This document shows positions 1 through 8,349 of a stretch of DNA of 64,000 nt, in pieces. The number at the start of each line of letters is the position of its first letter. Within the stretch, counting starts at the first letter, position 1. The position numbers were made by a program, and so were the translations under genes. Below the pieces are notes generated by a model. That model worked only from the letters and a program-made list of their open reading frames with translations. It made no database searches and was not told the origin of the DNA. Source of the stretch: Curtobacterium sp. VKM Ac-1393 (lineage in GTDB: Bacteria; Actinomycetota; Actinomycetes; Actinomycetales; Microbacteriaceae); the NCBI RefSeq assembly GCF_015350995.1, contig NZ_JADKRW010000001.1:323702-387701 (forward strand), given 5' to 3'.

Positions 1-60
1 GGCAGCGGCCAGGGCGCCGCCGCACGATCGACGAACAACGCAGACGAGAAGGGCAGGTGA
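1..60 (+). CDS. possible C-terminal tail of an upstream gene (partial)
   Basis: The first frame is open from the window edge to a TGA at 58-60 and would encode only 19 residues with a charged end (NADEKGR). The upstream part lies outside the window, so nothing can be said about function. A 21-codon reading frame starting with ATG at 67 follows directly, ending with TAG at 130-132; it has no recognisable homology and I do not call it a gene. The frame choice is a guess because several frames are open here. Confidence 0.25.
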   Translation, partial: GSGQGAAARSTNNADEKGR

Positions 61-203
61 GGCGCGATGTCGGGTGACCATCCTCGCGCGGGCCGGCAGC
101 CCCTCCCCCTCGCCGCCGCGCCCGTGTCCTAGATCTCCTCCGCCCGCCGCGGGTCAACCGCGGCATCGCGCCTGCCTGCTCCCCGACCACGAGGAGCACG
201 CGC

Positions 204-1268
204 ATGGCCATGATCGACAACGCGATCTACGTCGAAGGACGTCGCGTCGAGTCTCCGTCGACCCTGTCGCTCCCCACGCGGAGTGACCTGACCCGGGGCG
301 ACCTGACGTGGATCGGGCTGCTCCGTCCGGACCCGCACGAGCTCGACGCCGTCGCGACGGAGTTCGACCTGCACGAGAACGCGGTGGAGGACGCCCGCAA
401 GGGACACCAGCGCGCGAAGCTCGAGCGGTACGGCGACACGCTCTTCCTGGTGCTCCGTCCGGCGTGGTTCGACCGCGCCGAGGGGACCGTCGAGTTCGGC
501 GAGGTGCACCTGTTCGTCGGCGACCGGTTCGTGGTGAGCGTCCGGCACGCCGAGCGCCCCGACCTGGCGGCCCTGCGCGCGCAGGTCGAGGCCGATCCCG
601 AGTTCCTGGCACTGGGGTCCGAGGCCGTCACCGCCGCGGTGCTCGACGAGGTCGTGGACGGCTACGCCCCGGTCGTCGAGGTGCTGCAGGACGGCATCGA
701 CGCCATCGAGGACCAGCTCTTCGCCGGCCAGGTCGACCCCGGCGTCTCGAAGCGCATCTACCAACTGCTCAGCGAGGTGCTGTCGTTCCAGCGCGCCACG
801 AAGCCCGTGCCCGCGATGGTCACGGGCCTGCTCCGCGGCGCCGACAAGTACGGCGTCGACGACGAGGTGCAGCACCGGCTGCGCAACGTGCTCGACCACG
901 CCCTGCGGGTGACCGAGCGGGTCGACTCGTTCCGGTCCCTGCTCGAGAACGCCCTGACGCTGCACGCGACCCTGGTGTCGCAGGAGCAGAACGAGGCCAT
1001 GCGGCGGATGACCAGCGCCAGCCTGGCCCAGGGCGAGGAGAGCCGCCAGCTCGCCCGTGCCGCGCACCGTCAGGGCGAAGAGGTCAAGAAGATCTCGTCG
1101 TGGGCGGCGATCCTGTTCGCGCCCGGTCTGATCGCCGGCGTCTACGGGATGAACTTCGACCACATGCCCGAGCTGCACTGGCGGTACGGCTACCCGATCG
1201 CGATCGTCGGCATGCTCGCGCTGATGGGCGTGCTCTGGGCGGTCTTCCGCAAGCGCAACTGGCTCTGA
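204..1268 (+). CDS. corA: CorA-family magnesium/cobalt transporter
   Basis: This 354-residue protein belongs to the CorA family of pentameric inner-membrane channels that import Mg2+ (also Co2+ or Ni2+). A soluble acidic N-terminal domain rich in helices (about residues 30-290) is followed by two C-terminal membrane segments. The family signature Gly-Met-Asn is present at residues 315-317 at the end of the first membrane helix, and the protein ends with the usual basic tail (RKRNW). The start at 204 is supported by GAGGAG at 190-195. It is a single gene: the next gene, a LacI regulator, begins 138 bases downstream with its own promoter. CorA is usually controlled by Mg2+ binding to the protein itself, and no riboswitch is apparent in the short leader. 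Confidence 0.95.
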   Translation: MAMIDNAIYVEGRRVESPSTLSLPTRSDLTRGDLTWIGLLRPDPHELDAVATEFDLHENAVEDARKGHQRAKLERYGDTLFLVLRPAWFDRAEGTVEFGEVHLFVGDRFVVSVRHAERPDLAALRAQVEADPEFLALGSEAVTAAVLDEVVDGYAPVVEVLQDGIDAIEDQLFAGQVDPGVSKRIYQLLSEVLSFQRATKPVPAMVTGLLRGADKYGVDDEVQHRLRNVLDHALRVTERVDSFRSLLENALTLHATLVSQEQNEAMRRMTSASLAQGEESRQLARAAHRQGEEVKKISSWAAILFAPGLIAGVYGMNFDHMPELHWRYGYPIAIVGMLALMGVLWAVFRKRNWL

Positions 1269-1336
1269 CGCGCCGTGGGGGCGCAGCGAGACCGCGCCCT
1301 CACGAACGTTCAGGTGGCGTCGATCCGCCGGACGTG

Positions 1337-1371
1337 CATAATGATCTGGCCCGGAATGTGAACGTGCACAT
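1337..1371 (+). promoter_or_regulatory. lacI-family gene promoter (-10) and operator
   Basis: A -10 hexamer CATAAT lies at 1337-1342. It is followed at 1356-1371 by the near-palindrome ATGTGAACGTGCACAT, placed at about +8 to +23. The same motif with the same geometry occurs in front of the sugar ABC operon (2704-2719), so this is probably the autoregulatory operator of the adjacent LacI protein. No convincing -35 box is visible. Confidence 0.6.
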
Positions 1372-1406
1372 CGACGTGCCACGGCCCCGGGCGGAAACGA
1401 GCAGCA

Positions 1407-2426
1407 ATGGCGTCATCGCGGGCACAGCAACCGCGGTCGCCCAGCATCCGTGACGTCGCACGGATCGCGGGCGTCTCCCACCAGACCGTGTCACGGGTGC
1501 TGAACAACTCCGACGCCATCCGCGATGTCACGCGCGACAAGGTGCTGGCGGCGATGGAGCAGCTGCAGTACCGGCCGAACCGTGCGGCTCGGGCCCTCGT
1601 GACGAGCCGGACCCACACGATCGGTGTCCTGACCGCCCGCCGTGCCCACTACGGCCCCGCCGTGGCACTGCAGGCGATCGAGGACGCGGCGATGCTCCGC
1701 GGGTACTCGGTGACGACGGCGAACATCGCCGAGGCGACCGACACCGCCGTGCGCGAGGGGCTCGGGCACCTGCTCGACCTGGACGTCGAGGGCATCGTCG
1801 TCATCGCACCCCAGCAGCGGGTGTTCGACCTGATCGAGGAACTCGGCATCCGCACGCCGTACGTCACGATGCGGGCCAGTGTCGGCGAGGATCCGACCGC
1901 CCTCTGGGTCGACCAGATGGAGGGCGCGAGGCTCGCGACCGAACACCTGCTCGACCTGGGCCACGAGTACGTCCGGCACATCGCCGGCCCGCAGGACTGG
2001 ATCGAGGCGGACGCCCGGATGCAGGGCTTCCTGCGCGCGATGTCCGACCGGGACATGCCCGTCGTCCCGCCGATCCTGGGCGACTGGACCGCCGACTTTG
2101 GCTACCACGCCGGCCGCGAACTCCTGCGCTGGCGGGACTGCACCGCGGTCTTCTGCTCGAACGACCAGATGGCGCTCGGGGTCATGCACGCCGCTCGCTC
2201 GTACGGGCTGGACGTGCCGGGCGACCTGTCGGTGGTCGGGTACGACGACATCCCCGAGGCGAAGCACTTCTGGCCGCCGCTCACCACGGTGCAGGTCGAC
2301 TTCGCCGAGCTCGGTCGCCGGTGCGTGGACCTGCTCCTGCCCGGCGACGACGAGCTGCTCCGCCCCATCGACATCGTCCCGCAGCTCGTCGTGCGCGCGT
2401 CCACGGGCGCTCCGCGCGGTCGCTGA
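1407..2426 (+). CDS. LacI-family transcriptional regulator of the downstream sugar ABC operon
   Basis: The 339-residue protein has a classic LacI architecture. An N-terminal helix-turn-helix (about residues 13-35, IRDVARIAGVSHQTVSRVLN) is followed by the hinge helix (YRPNRAARAL) and a periplasmic-binding-protein-like ligand domain running to the C terminus (GYDDIPEAKHFWPPLTTV is typical). It sits 418 bases upstream of a sugar ABC transporter in the same orientation. Identical operator motifs stand in front of both transcription units, so it most likely represses its own gene and the transporter until a sugar binds. The sugar cannot be read from the sequence; the cognate transporter is of the ChvE/GguAB/xylose class. 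The start is preceded by a weak AACGAG ribosome site. Confidence 0.92.
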   Translation: MASSRAQQPRSPSIRDVARIAGVSHQTVSRVLNNSDAIRDVTRDKVLAAMEQLQYRPNRAARALVTSRTHTIGVLTARRAHYGPAVALQAIEDAAMLRGYSVTTANIAEATDTAVREGLGHLLDLDVEGIVVIAPQQRVFDLIEELGIRTPYVTMRASVGEDPTALWVDQMEGARLATEHLLDLGHEYVRHIAGPQDWIEADARMQGFLRAMSDRDMPVVPPILGDWTADFGYHAGRELLRWRDCTAVFCSNDQMALGVMHAARSYGLDVPGDLSVVGYDDIPEAKHFWPPLTTVQVDFAELGRRCVDLLLPGDDELLRPIDIVPQLVVRASTGAPRGR

Positions 2427-2439
2427 CGCGACTGACAGG

Positions 2440-2483
2440 CGGACGGGAGGCCCGTGGCGACCCCGCCACGGGCCTCCCGTCCG
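2440..2483. terminator. 20-bp perfect palindrome (CGGGAGGCCCG family) after the lacI-type gene
   Basis: The arms 2440-2459 and 2464-2483 pair perfectly over 20 bp around the loop ACCC. No T-run follows, which is common for GC-rich actinobacterial terminators. The core GACGGGAGGCCCG recurs in at least four other hairpins in this window (7175, 32340, 37245, 49326). The stretch from 2484 to about 2650 holds nothing I can identify. Confidence 0.7.
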
Positions 2484-2657
2484 ATTCGGCGGGATCGCGC
2501 AAGGCAGGCCAGATCGCGCGTGGGAAGCCCGGGATTCCGGCCTTCCACACGCGATCCGGCTCCCCACGTGCGGAACGACGCGACCGCGGCTGACCCCAGC
2601 CCGGGGGACGTTCACTCCGGATCACGCAGGCCGTTACAGAAACGCGACCAATCCGAA

Positions 2658-2719
2658 TTGACAGCCGCACCGGGGCTGTGCGTAAATTACCTCCGTCCAG
2701 CCGATGTGACCGTTCACAT
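2658..2719 (+). promoter_or_regulatory. promoter and LacI operator of the sugar ABC operon
   Basis: A consensus -35 TTGACA (2658-2663) and an AT-rich -10 (GTAAAT or TAAATT, 2682-2688) are spaced 18-19 bp apart. About 10 bases after the expected start point lies a perfect inverted repeat, ATGTGA-CCGT-TCACAT, at 2704-2719. It matches the element in front of the lacI-type gene, so repression by roadblock is the simplest reading. The untranslated leader to the GTG at 2845 is about 150 nt. Confidence 0.75.
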
Positions 2720-2844
2720 GAGCGTCACACCAGCGGGGCACCGGACGCGACAACGAAGTCCACGCAGGCCACCTGCGCCCCTTCGCTGCCGCAGCAGAAC
2801 CACCCGAACAACTGCCGCATCGCAGCGGCAGAAGGAGATGCACT

Positions 2845-4437
2845 GTGGCGTCACACCCGATCGACACCGGTCTCGAGACCCGGGCGATCACCGCACCCGA
2901 GACCATCCTCGAGATGCGCTCGATCACCAAGGAGTTCCCTGGTGTCAAGGCACTCTCCGAGGTCTCGCTCAACGTCCGCGCCGGCGAGATCCACGCGATC
3001 TGCGGTGAGAACGGCGCCGGCAAGTCGACCCTGATGAAGGTCCTGTCGGGCGTCTACCCCTACGGCACCTACGACGGCGAGATCGTCTTCGAGGGCGAAG
3101 AGGTCCGCTTCGCGAACATCAAGCAGTCCGAGCAGGCCGGCATCGTGATCATCCACCAGGAGCTCGCGCTGATCCCGGAGCTCTCGATCACCGAGAACCT
3201 GTTCCTCGGCAACGAGCCAGGACGCTTCGGGCGCATCGACTGGACCGCCGCGCAGCTCCGCGCACAGGACCTGCTCGCCCGTGTCGGGCTCGCTGACGAC
3301 CCGGACACCCAGATCAAGAACATCGGTGTCGGCAAGCAGCAGCTCGTCGAGATCGCGAAGGCCCTGCACAAGGACGTCAAGCTGCTGATCCTCGACGAGC
3401 CGACCGCGGCGCTCAACGAGAACGACTCGCAGCACCTGCTCGACCTGATCGTCGGGCTGAAGGCCAAGGGCATCGCGAGCATCATCATCAGCCACAAGCT
3501 GAACGAGATCGAGCAGATCGCCGACGAGATCACGATCATCCGTGACGGCAAGACCATCGAGACGCTGAACGTCAAGGGCGACGGCGTCAACGAGGACCGC
3601 ATCATCCGCGGCATGGTCGGCCGGTCGCTCGAGAGCCGGTTCCCGGACCGCACGCCGAAGATCGGTGAGACCTTCTTCGAGGTCCGCGACTGGACCGTGC
3701 AGCACCCGCTCGACGCGTCGCGCCTGGTCTGCAAGGGCTCGAACTTCCACGTGAAGCGCGGCGAGATCGTCGGGTTCGCCGGCCTGATGGGTGCCGGGCG
3801 CACCGAACTGGCGATGAGCCTGTTCGGTCGCTCCTACGGCACCTGGCTCGGCGGCGAGATCATCAAGGACGGCCACGAGATCAAGGTCACCAACGTCCAG
3901 CAGGCGATCCAGAACGGCATCGGCTACGTCTCCGAGGACCGCAAGGCGCTCGGCCTGAACCTGCTCGACACCGTGAAGCGTTCGACGGTCGCCGCCGACC
4001 TCAAGAAGATCTCGAAGGCCGGTGTCGTCGACTCGCTCGAGGAGTACTCGGTCGCCGAGAAGTACCGCAAGATGCTCCGCACCAAGGTGCCGAGCGTCGA
4101 GGACAACGTCGGCAAGCTGTCCGGTGGCAACCAGCAGAAGGTCGTCCTGTCCAAGTGGATGTTCACCGACCCGGACATCCTGATCCTCGACGAGCCCACC
4201 CGCGGCATCGACGTGGGCGCCAAGTTCGAGATCTACGGCATCATCCAGCAGCTCGCGGCCGAGGGGAAGGGCATCATCCTCATCTCGTCCGAGCTGCCGG
4301 AACTCCTCGGTCTGTCCGACCGGATCTACACCATCTTCGAGGGCCAGATCACCGCTGACCTCCCGGCCGACCAGGCCGATCCCGAATCGCTCATGCGCAG
4401 CATGACCTCCGCGCGGAAGGGCGCCACCGCCTCATGA
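2845..4437 (+). CDS. sugar ABC transporter ATP-binding protein (tandem ATPase, MmsA/XylG/GguA type)
   Basis: A 530-residue double-domain ATPase energises sugar import at the cytoplasmic face. The first domain has a full Walker A (GENGAGKST, residues 54-62), the switch glutamine in [11 protein letters not shown] and Walker B ([11 protein letters not shown]). The second domain has the degenerate nucleotide loop usual for this subfamily (GLMGAGRTE), plus signature LSGGNQQK and Walker [13 protein letters not shown]. Length matches XylG/MmsA/RbsA. Translation starts at GTG 2845 behind GAAGGAG (2831-2837). Its stop overlaps the permease start by 4 bases (ATGA at 4434-4437), implying coupled translation. 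Sugar specificity is unknown; the set resembles multiple-sugar (ChvE-GguAB) systems taking galactose, glucose, xylose or arabinose. Confidence 0.95.
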   Translation: MASHPIDTGLETRAITAPETILEMRSITKEFPGVKALSEVSLNVRAGEIHAICGENGAGKSTLMKVLSGVYPYGTYDGEIVFEGEEVRFANIKQSEQAGIVIIHQELALIPELSITENLFLGNEPGRFGRIDWTAAQLRAQDLLARVGLADDPDTQIKNIGVGKQQLVEIAKALHKDVKLLILDEPTAALNENDSQHLLDLIVGLKAKGIASIIISHKLNEIEQIADEITIIRDGKTIETLNVKGDGVNEDRIIRGMVGRSLESRFPDRTPKIGETFFEVRDWTVQHPLDASRLVCKGSNFHVKRGEIVGFAGLMGAGRTELAMSLFGRSYGTWLGGEIIKDGHEIKVTNVQQAIQNGIGYVSEDRKALGLNLLDTVKRSTVAADLKKISKAGVVDSLEEYSVAEKYRKMLRTKVPSVEDNVGKLSGGNQQKVVLSKWMFTDPDILILDEPTRGIDVGAKFEIYGIIQQLAAEGKGIILISSELPELLGLSDRIYTIFEGQITADLPADQADPESLMRSMTSARKGATAS

Positions 4438-5726
4438 ACAACCTGAAACTGCTCTTCGGCAAGGGCAACAGCATCGGCCAGTACGGCATGATCATCGCGC
4501 TCATCGTGCTGCTCGCGTTCTTCGCGATCACCACGCAGGGGCTGATCCTCCAGCCCACGAACGTGATCAACCTGTTCCTGCAGTACTCCTACATCCTCAT
4601 CCTGGCGCTCGGGATGGTCATGGTGATCATCGCCGGTCACATCGACCTGTCGGTCGGCTCGGTCGCGGCCGTCGTGGGCATCATCGTGGCGCAGTCGATC
4701 GCGGTGTGGAACTTCCCCGTGTGGGCAGCGATCATCCTCGGCCTGGCCGTCGGCGCCCTGATCGGTGCCTGGCAGGGCTTCTGGGTGGCGTTCGTCCGGG
4801 TGCCGGCGTTCATCGTGACGCTGGCCGGTCAGCTCATCTTCCGTGGCGTCAACCAGATCATCGGCAACTCGACGTCGGTCCCCGTGCCGAACAGCTTCAC
4901 CCCGATCGGCGCCGGCTTCCTCGGCGACTTCGGACCGGACTTCGGCTACAGCAACGGCACGCTGTTGATCGGCCTCGCGACGATCGCCGCCCTCATCATC
5001 ATCGAGGCCCGCGGGCGTGCACGCCGCCGCAAGATGCAGGCCGAGGTCCCGCCGCTGTGGGTCTCGGTCGTCCGCACCGGCATCCTGGTCGCCGTGACGC
5101 TCGTCGCCACGTACCTGTTCGGCGCCGGCCCGGTCGGTACCTCGGTCCCGATCGTCGCGATCATCCTCGGTGTCCTGACGATCGTCTACGGCTTCGTCAC
5201 GAAGAACACCATCTTCGGTCGCCAGGTCTACGCCGTCGGTGGCAACTCCAGCGCCGCGGTCCTGTCCGGTGTCTCCGCGAAGAAGGTCAACTTCTTCGTC
5301 ATGATGAACATGTCCGTCCTGGCCGCAGTCGCCGGCATGGTGTTCGTCGCCTACTCCGGTGCGTCCGGCCCCGCGGACGGCACCGGCTGGGAGCTCGACG
5401 CGATCGCCGCCGTGTTCGTCGGTGGTGCCGCGGTCGCCGGTGGTGTCGGCACGATCTCCGGGTCGATCATCGGTGGTCTCGTGATGGCGCTCCTGTCGAA
5501 CGGCCTGCAGCTGATGGGCCTCGAGTCCAACAAGGTGCAGATCATTCGCGGTCTGGTGCTGCTCGTCGCCGTCGCCTTCGACGTCTACTCGAAGTCGCAG
5601 GGACGTCCGTCGCTCATCGGCGGCATGATGCGGCAGTTCCAGCGGAAGGACACCGAGCAGAACACGGTGGCAGCCCAGCAGCCGCGGTCCATCGAGGACC
5701 AGCCGGACAAGATCACCCTCCCCTAG
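4434..5726 (+). CDS. sugar ABC transporter permease (GguB/XylH type)
   Basis: This 430-residue polytopic membrane protein forms the channel for the sugar importer. About ten hydrophobic helices are visible. The conserved family stretch [14 protein letters not shown] lies early, and [19 protein letters not shown] forms the ATPase-contacting EAA-like region near the C terminus. It is larger than RbsC (about 320) and close to XylH and GguB (about 390-430), with an extra cytoplasmic loop rich in arginine ([13 protein letters not shown], about residue 190). It overlaps the ATPase gene by 4 bases and is followed after 62 bases by the binding-protein gene, completing an ATPase-permease-binding protein operon. 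Confidence 0.95.
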   Translation: MNNLKLLFGKGNSIGQYGMIIALIVLLAFFAITTQGLILQPTNVINLFLQYSYILILALGMVMVIIAGHIDLSVGSVAAVVGIIVAQSIAVWNFPVWAAIILGLAVGALIGAWQGFWVAFVRVPAFIVTLAGQLIFRGVNQIIGNSTSVPVPNSFTPIGAGFLGDFGPDFGYSNGTLLIGLATIAALIIIEARGRARRRKMQAEVPPLWVSVVRTGILVAVTLVATYLFGAGPVGTSVPIVAIILGVLTIVYGFVTKNTIFGRQVYAVGGNSSAAVLSGVSAKKVNFFVMMNMSVLAAVAGMVFVAYSGASGPADGTGWELDAIAAVFVGGAAVAGGVGTISGSIIGGLVMALLSNGLQLMGLESNKVQIIRGLVLLVAVAFDVYSKSQGRPSLIGGMMRQFQRKDTEQNTVAAQQPRSIEDQPDKITLP

Positions 5727-5788
5727 CTCACACCTCCCCACAGCGGGGCTCCGGCCCCACCCCTCCTCAACGAAGAGAAAGCAATCAC

Positions 5789-6889
5789 ATGCGCAAGAAG
5801 ATCGTCGCCGGCCTCAGCCTGGCGCTCATCGCGGGCCTCGCCCTCAGCGGCTGCTCGTCCCGTGGCTCCGACTCCGGCAGCGGCTCGGACACCACGATCA
5901 AGAAGGGCGACCTGATCGGTGTCGCCCTGCCCGCCAAGACCTCGCAGAACTGGGTCCTCGCTGGTGCCGCGTTCAAGAAGTCGATCGAGGACGCCGGCTT
6001 CAAGGCCGACATCCAGTACGCCAACGCCGGCAACCCTGTGCCGGACCAGCAGTCGCAGATCTCGGGCATGATCACCAAGGGCGCCAAGGCCGTCATCATC
6101 GGTGCTGCCGACGGTTCGCAGCTGACCGCGCAGGTCAAGTCGGCGAAGTCCTCGGGCGCCGTCGTCATCGCCTGGGACCGCAACATCCTGAACACGACGA
6201 ACGTCGACTACTACGTCGCGTTCAACAACTTCAAGGTCGGCCAGCTGCAGGCCGAGGCGCTGCTCAAGGGCCTGAAGGAGAAGAAGGGCGACGGACCGTA
6301 CAACGTCGAGCTCTTCGCCGGTTCGGCTGACGACGCGAACGCGACCGTGTTCTTCAACGGCGCGATGGACGTCCTGCAGCCGAAGATCGACGACGGCACG
6401 ATCAAGGTCGTGTCGGGTCAGACCACCTTCCAGAAGGTGCAGACGAAGGGCTGGCTCGCGCAGAACGCCCAGTCGCGCATGACCGACCTGCTCTCGCAGT
6501 ACTACACGGGCAGCACCAAGCTCGACGGCGTCCTGTCGCCGAACGACACCCTCGCCCGCGCCATCCTCACCGCGACCAAGGCCGCCGGCAAGGAGAACCC
6601 GGTCGTGACCGGGCAGGACTCGGAGACCGCCTCCATCCCGCTCATCATGCAGGGCACGCAGTACTCGACGATCTACAAGAACACCACGGAAGAGGCCCAG
6701 GCGGCCATCGACCTGGTGTCCGACCTCGCCGACGGCAAGACCCCGAAGACGACGAAGGACAAGAACAACGACAACGGCAAGAAGATCGTGCCGGCCGTCG
6801 AGCTGACGCCGATCCTCGTCACGAAGGACAACGCGGTCGAGGCCTACAAGGGCAACGACGCACTCGAGGAGCTCGCCAAGAAGGGCTGA
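5789..6889 (+). CDS. sugar ABC transporter substrate-binding lipoprotein (ChvE-like)
   Basis: The 366-residue protein begins with a lipoprotein signal (charged MRKK, hydrophobic core, lipobox LSGC with Cys near residue 21), so it is tethered outside the membrane. It has the fold of type I sugar-binding proteins (GVALPAKTSQNWVLAGAAF at the start of the first lobe, VVIAWDRNI in the hinge region, GVLSPNDTLARA in the second lobe). Such proteins capture a monosaccharide and deliver it to the permease encoded just upstream. ATG 5789 is preceded by a purine-rich CGAAGAGAAA. It is the last gene of the operon, followed by a strong hairpin terminator. The closest named family is ChvE/MmsE multiple-sugar binding; the exact ligand is not determinable here. 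Confidence 0.94.
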   Translation: MRKKIVAGLSLALIAGLALSGCSSRGSDSGSGSDTTIKKGDLIGVALPAKTSQNWVLAGAAFKKSIEDAGFKADIQYANAGNPVPDQQSQISGMITKGAKAVIIGAADGSQLTAQVKSAKSSGAVVIAWDRNILNTTNVDYYVAFNNFKVGQLQAEALLKGLKEKKGDGPYNVELFAGSADDANATVFFNGAMDVLQPKIDDGTIKVVSGQTTFQKVQTKGWLAQNAQSRMTDLLSQYYTGSTKLDGVLSPNDTLARAILTATKAAGKENPVVTGQDSETASIPLIMQGTQYSTIYKNTTEEAQAAIDLVSDLADGKTPKTTKDKNNDNGKKIVPAVELTPILVTKDNAVEAYKGNDALEELAKKG

Positions 6890-6905
6890 TCTCTCCAGCA
6901 CCCAC

Positions 6906-6943
6906 GGACGGCCCCGTCTCGCTTCGGCGAGGCGGGGCCGTCC
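6906..6943 (+). terminator. terminator of the sugar ABC operon
   Basis: A 17-bp stem (6906-6922 with 6927-6943, one G-U pair) is closed by a TTCG tetraloop. It lies 17 bases after the binding-protein stop codon. It is one of the strongest hairpins in the window and plainly ends the operon. Confidence 0.9.
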
Positions 6944-6976
6944 TGCGTCGTCGTGGGGCCGCCGTTGGGCGGCGTC

Positions 6977-7071
6977 GCACGACGCCGGCGTGCGCGCACG
7001 ACGCCGGCGTGCGCGCACGACGCCGTCGTGTTCGCAAGACGCCGTCGTGTTCGCAAGACGCCGTCTCGGCG
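6977..7071. repeat. tandem array of five 19-bp units (GCACGACGCCGKCGT core)
   Basis: Units begin at 6977, 6996, 7015, 7034 and 7053, an exact 19-base period. The first two carry GACGCCGGCGTGC, the next two GACGCCGTCGTGTTC, and the last decays into GACGCCGTCTCGG. A 19-base period is not a multiple of three, and no credible reading frame spans the array. The same unit with the same period recurs at 21409-21484. The whole gene-free stretch 6944-7437 is made of this array, 35-bp repeats and two palindromes. Confidence 0.85.
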
Positions 7072-7088
7072 ACATGCCGGCGCAGAAC

Positions 7089-7138
7089 GAAGACACCGGC
7101 GTGTTGCAGAGCCAGGTCCGCCCGAAGACACCGGCGTC
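7089..7138. repeat. 35-bp-period direct repeat, first cluster (two units)
   Basis: GAAGACACCGGCGT starts at 7089 and again at 7124, 35 bases apart. The segment 7064-7138 is an imperfect copy of 7311-7386 (offset about 248 bases), so this intergenic region has grown by segmental duplication. Confidence 0.7.
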
Positions 7139-7174
7139 ACGCGGCAGGCCCACCCGGCCGTGGGGCCGGCTACA

Positions 7175-7225
7175 GGGCGGACGGGAGGCGCGGGGCGGAC
7201 CCGGCAACGGGCCTCCCGTCCGCCC
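7175..7225. repeat. palindrome of the CGGGAGGC family inside the repeat region
   Basis: The arms GGGCGGACGGGAGGC (7175-7189) and GCCTCCCGTCCGCCC (7211-7225) are perfectly complementary over 15 bp around a 21-base loop. It shares the GACGGGAGGC arm with the hairpins at 2440, 32340, 37245 and 49326. It could terminate read-through, but no gene ends immediately beside it. Confidence 0.6.
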
Positions 7226-7286
7226 CGCGCGCGATCTGGAATGCGGTGCAAGACGCCGTCGTGTTCGCAAGACACCGCCTCGTGCT

Positions 7287-7316
7287 CGAGACGCCGCCGA
7301 ATTCGGCGGCGTCTCG
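7287..7316. repeat. perfect 30-nt palindrome CGAGACGCC...GGCGTCTCG
   Basis: Positions 7287-7316 read the same on both strands, with an EcoRI-like AATT centre. The outer arms CGAGACGCC and GGCGTCTCG are the same as those of the 30-nt palindrome at 21486-21515, which also lies next to a 19-bp array. Confidence 0.75.
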
Positions 7317-7336
7317 GCGACGTGCGGGCGCAGAGC

Positions 7337-7420
7337 GAAGACGCCGGCGTGTTGCAGGGTCCGGTCCGCAGGAAGACACCGGCGTGTTGCGGAACCCAGC
7401 CCGCCCGAAGACGCCGGCGT
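7337..7420. repeat. 35-bp-period direct repeat, second cluster (three units)
   Basis: GAAGACGCCGGCGT or GAAGACACCGGCGT begins at 7337, 7372 and 7407, an exact 35-base period. The cluster ends about 18 bases before the stop codon of the HepT-like gene on the minus strand. Confidence 0.7.
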
Positions 7421-7437
7421 GGTGCGGAGCCGACGAG

Positions 7438-7785
7438 TCAGGGGCAGGACGCGCGGAGCCGCCGCGCCGCCTCAGCCAGGGACGGCACGTCCGTGCGGGC
7501 CGTGCCGAACACCACCGCGCGCGTGGTGTCGAAGTAGCGGCGGGTCAGCCGCTCGCCGAGGTCGGCGACCCGAGCCCAGGGGATCTCCGGCTCGCTCGCG
7601 GTGACGGTGCTCGGCAGGACGCGGACCGCCTCACCGATCTCGACCAGTCGCATCCGCACGGCGTCATGCACCAGGTCCTCCGGCAACCGCGCGTCGCCGA
7701 CGTACCGGCCGATCGCCTCGCACGCGTCGATGACGTCGTCGAGCCGGTCCGCGACCAGGCGGCGCGTCGTCGGGTCGTGGCTCAC
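7438..7785 (-). CDS. HepT-like toxin component with degenerate RX4HXY motif
   Basis: This 115-residue helical protein fits the HepT family (HEPN toxin partner of MNT antitoxins) in length, in the MRLVEIGEAV helix and in the terminal YFD. In active HepT proteins the motif R-X4-H-X-Y forms the RNase site. Here the aligned segment, residues 76-86, reads LGERLTRRYFD: the Arg position (77) is Gly and the His position (82) is Arg, and only Tyr84 is kept. It may therefore be non-catalytic or use another residue. Its GTG start (7785) overlaps the stop of the upstream XRE-MNT gene by 4 bases, the usual coupling of MNT/HepT pairs. An alternative reading is a DUF86 protein of unknown role. Confidence 0.82.
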   Translation of the reverse strand: MSHDPTTRRLVADRLDDVIDACEAIGRYVGDARLPEDLVHDAVRMRLVEIGEAVRVLPSTVTASEPEIPWARVADLGERLTRRYFDTTRAVVFGTARTDVPSLAEAARRLRASCP

Positions 7786-8297
7786 AGCGGTACCGCGCGC
7801 CGGACGACCTCCGGGCTCATGCCCGCGGCGTCCACCACGTCGACGCGCACCCCGAGCAGTCGTTCGGCCGCGTCCTGGATCCGCATGAGCGCGAAGATGC
7901 CGAGCCCGGCATCGACGTCGATCATCAGGTCGACGTCACTGCCCGGGCCGTCGTCACCGCGCGCGACGCTGCCGAACAACCGCGGGTTCCGACCGCCGAA
8001 CCGCTCGACGACGGCGATGAGCTCCTGCCGCGCGGCGGCCACCCGTTCGCGGAGCGGCGGCGGGTCCTCGACCGGCAGCAGGTCGATCGACGTGGTGAAG
8101 CCCGCGGCCCGGAGCATGCGCTGGAGGGCGGCGAGCGAGGGTTCGCGGCGGCCGTTCTCGTACGTGCTGATGACGCTCTGCGTGACCCCCGCGCGACGAG
8201 CGAGCTGCACCTGCGTCAGCTCGGCGCGGTCGCGGGCGTCACGGATGAGCGCGGCCGCCGACACCATGGGCGTCGGACGTGGTGCAGCTTCGGACAT
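7782..8297 (-). CDS. MNT-type nucleotidyltransferase antitoxin fused to an N-terminal XRE helix-turn-helix
   Basis: The 171-residue protein has an XRE DNA-binding domain (about residues 13-66, LTQVQLARRAGVTQSVISTY) followed by a minimal nucleotidyltransferase domain with intact GS-X10-D-X-D motif (Gly109, Ser110, Asp121, Asp123). MNT antitoxins inactivate HepT toxins, in studied cases by adding AMP residues to the toxin tyrosine. The fused XRE domain suggests the antitoxin also represses its own operon. I chose ATG 8297 because TATCGT stands exactly 6 bases before it and there is no Shine-Dalgarno sequence, consistent with a leaderless mRNA; the frame is open further upstream. It overlaps the HepT-like gene by 4 bases (GTGA). 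Confidence 0.85.
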   Translation of the reverse strand: MSEAAPRPTPMVSAAALIRDARDRAELTQVQLARRAGVTQSVISTYENGRREPSLAALQRMLRAAGFTTSIDLLPVEDPPPLRERVAAARQELIAVVERFGGRNPRLFGSVARGDDGPGSDVDLMIDVDAGLGIFALMRIQDAAERLLGVRVDVVDAAGMSPEVVRRAVPL

Positions 8298-8349
8298 GCT
8301 GCAACGATACACAGCATGCGACATTTCGTCCGCTGGATGTCGTGGTTTC

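Noticed and set aside
67..132. 21-codon frame with ribosome-like site upstream of corA
   Set aside because: Too short and unsupported; no conserved leader-peptide feature, and the corA ribosome site is separate.
129..1382. Long minus-strand open frame opposite corA
   Set aside because: It mirrors the corA codons, is rich in Arg/His/Asp as expected for an antisense frame in GC-rich DNA, and has no recognisable domain.
4326..5741. 471-codon minus-strand frame opposite the sugar permease
   Set aside because: Composition is dominated by Asp, Arg, His and Gln repeats typical of antisense frames; the plus strand encodes a well-recognised permease.
6977..7420. CRISPR array
   Set aside because: Periods of 19 and 35 bases have no unique spacers between conserved repeats, and no cas genes are in the window.
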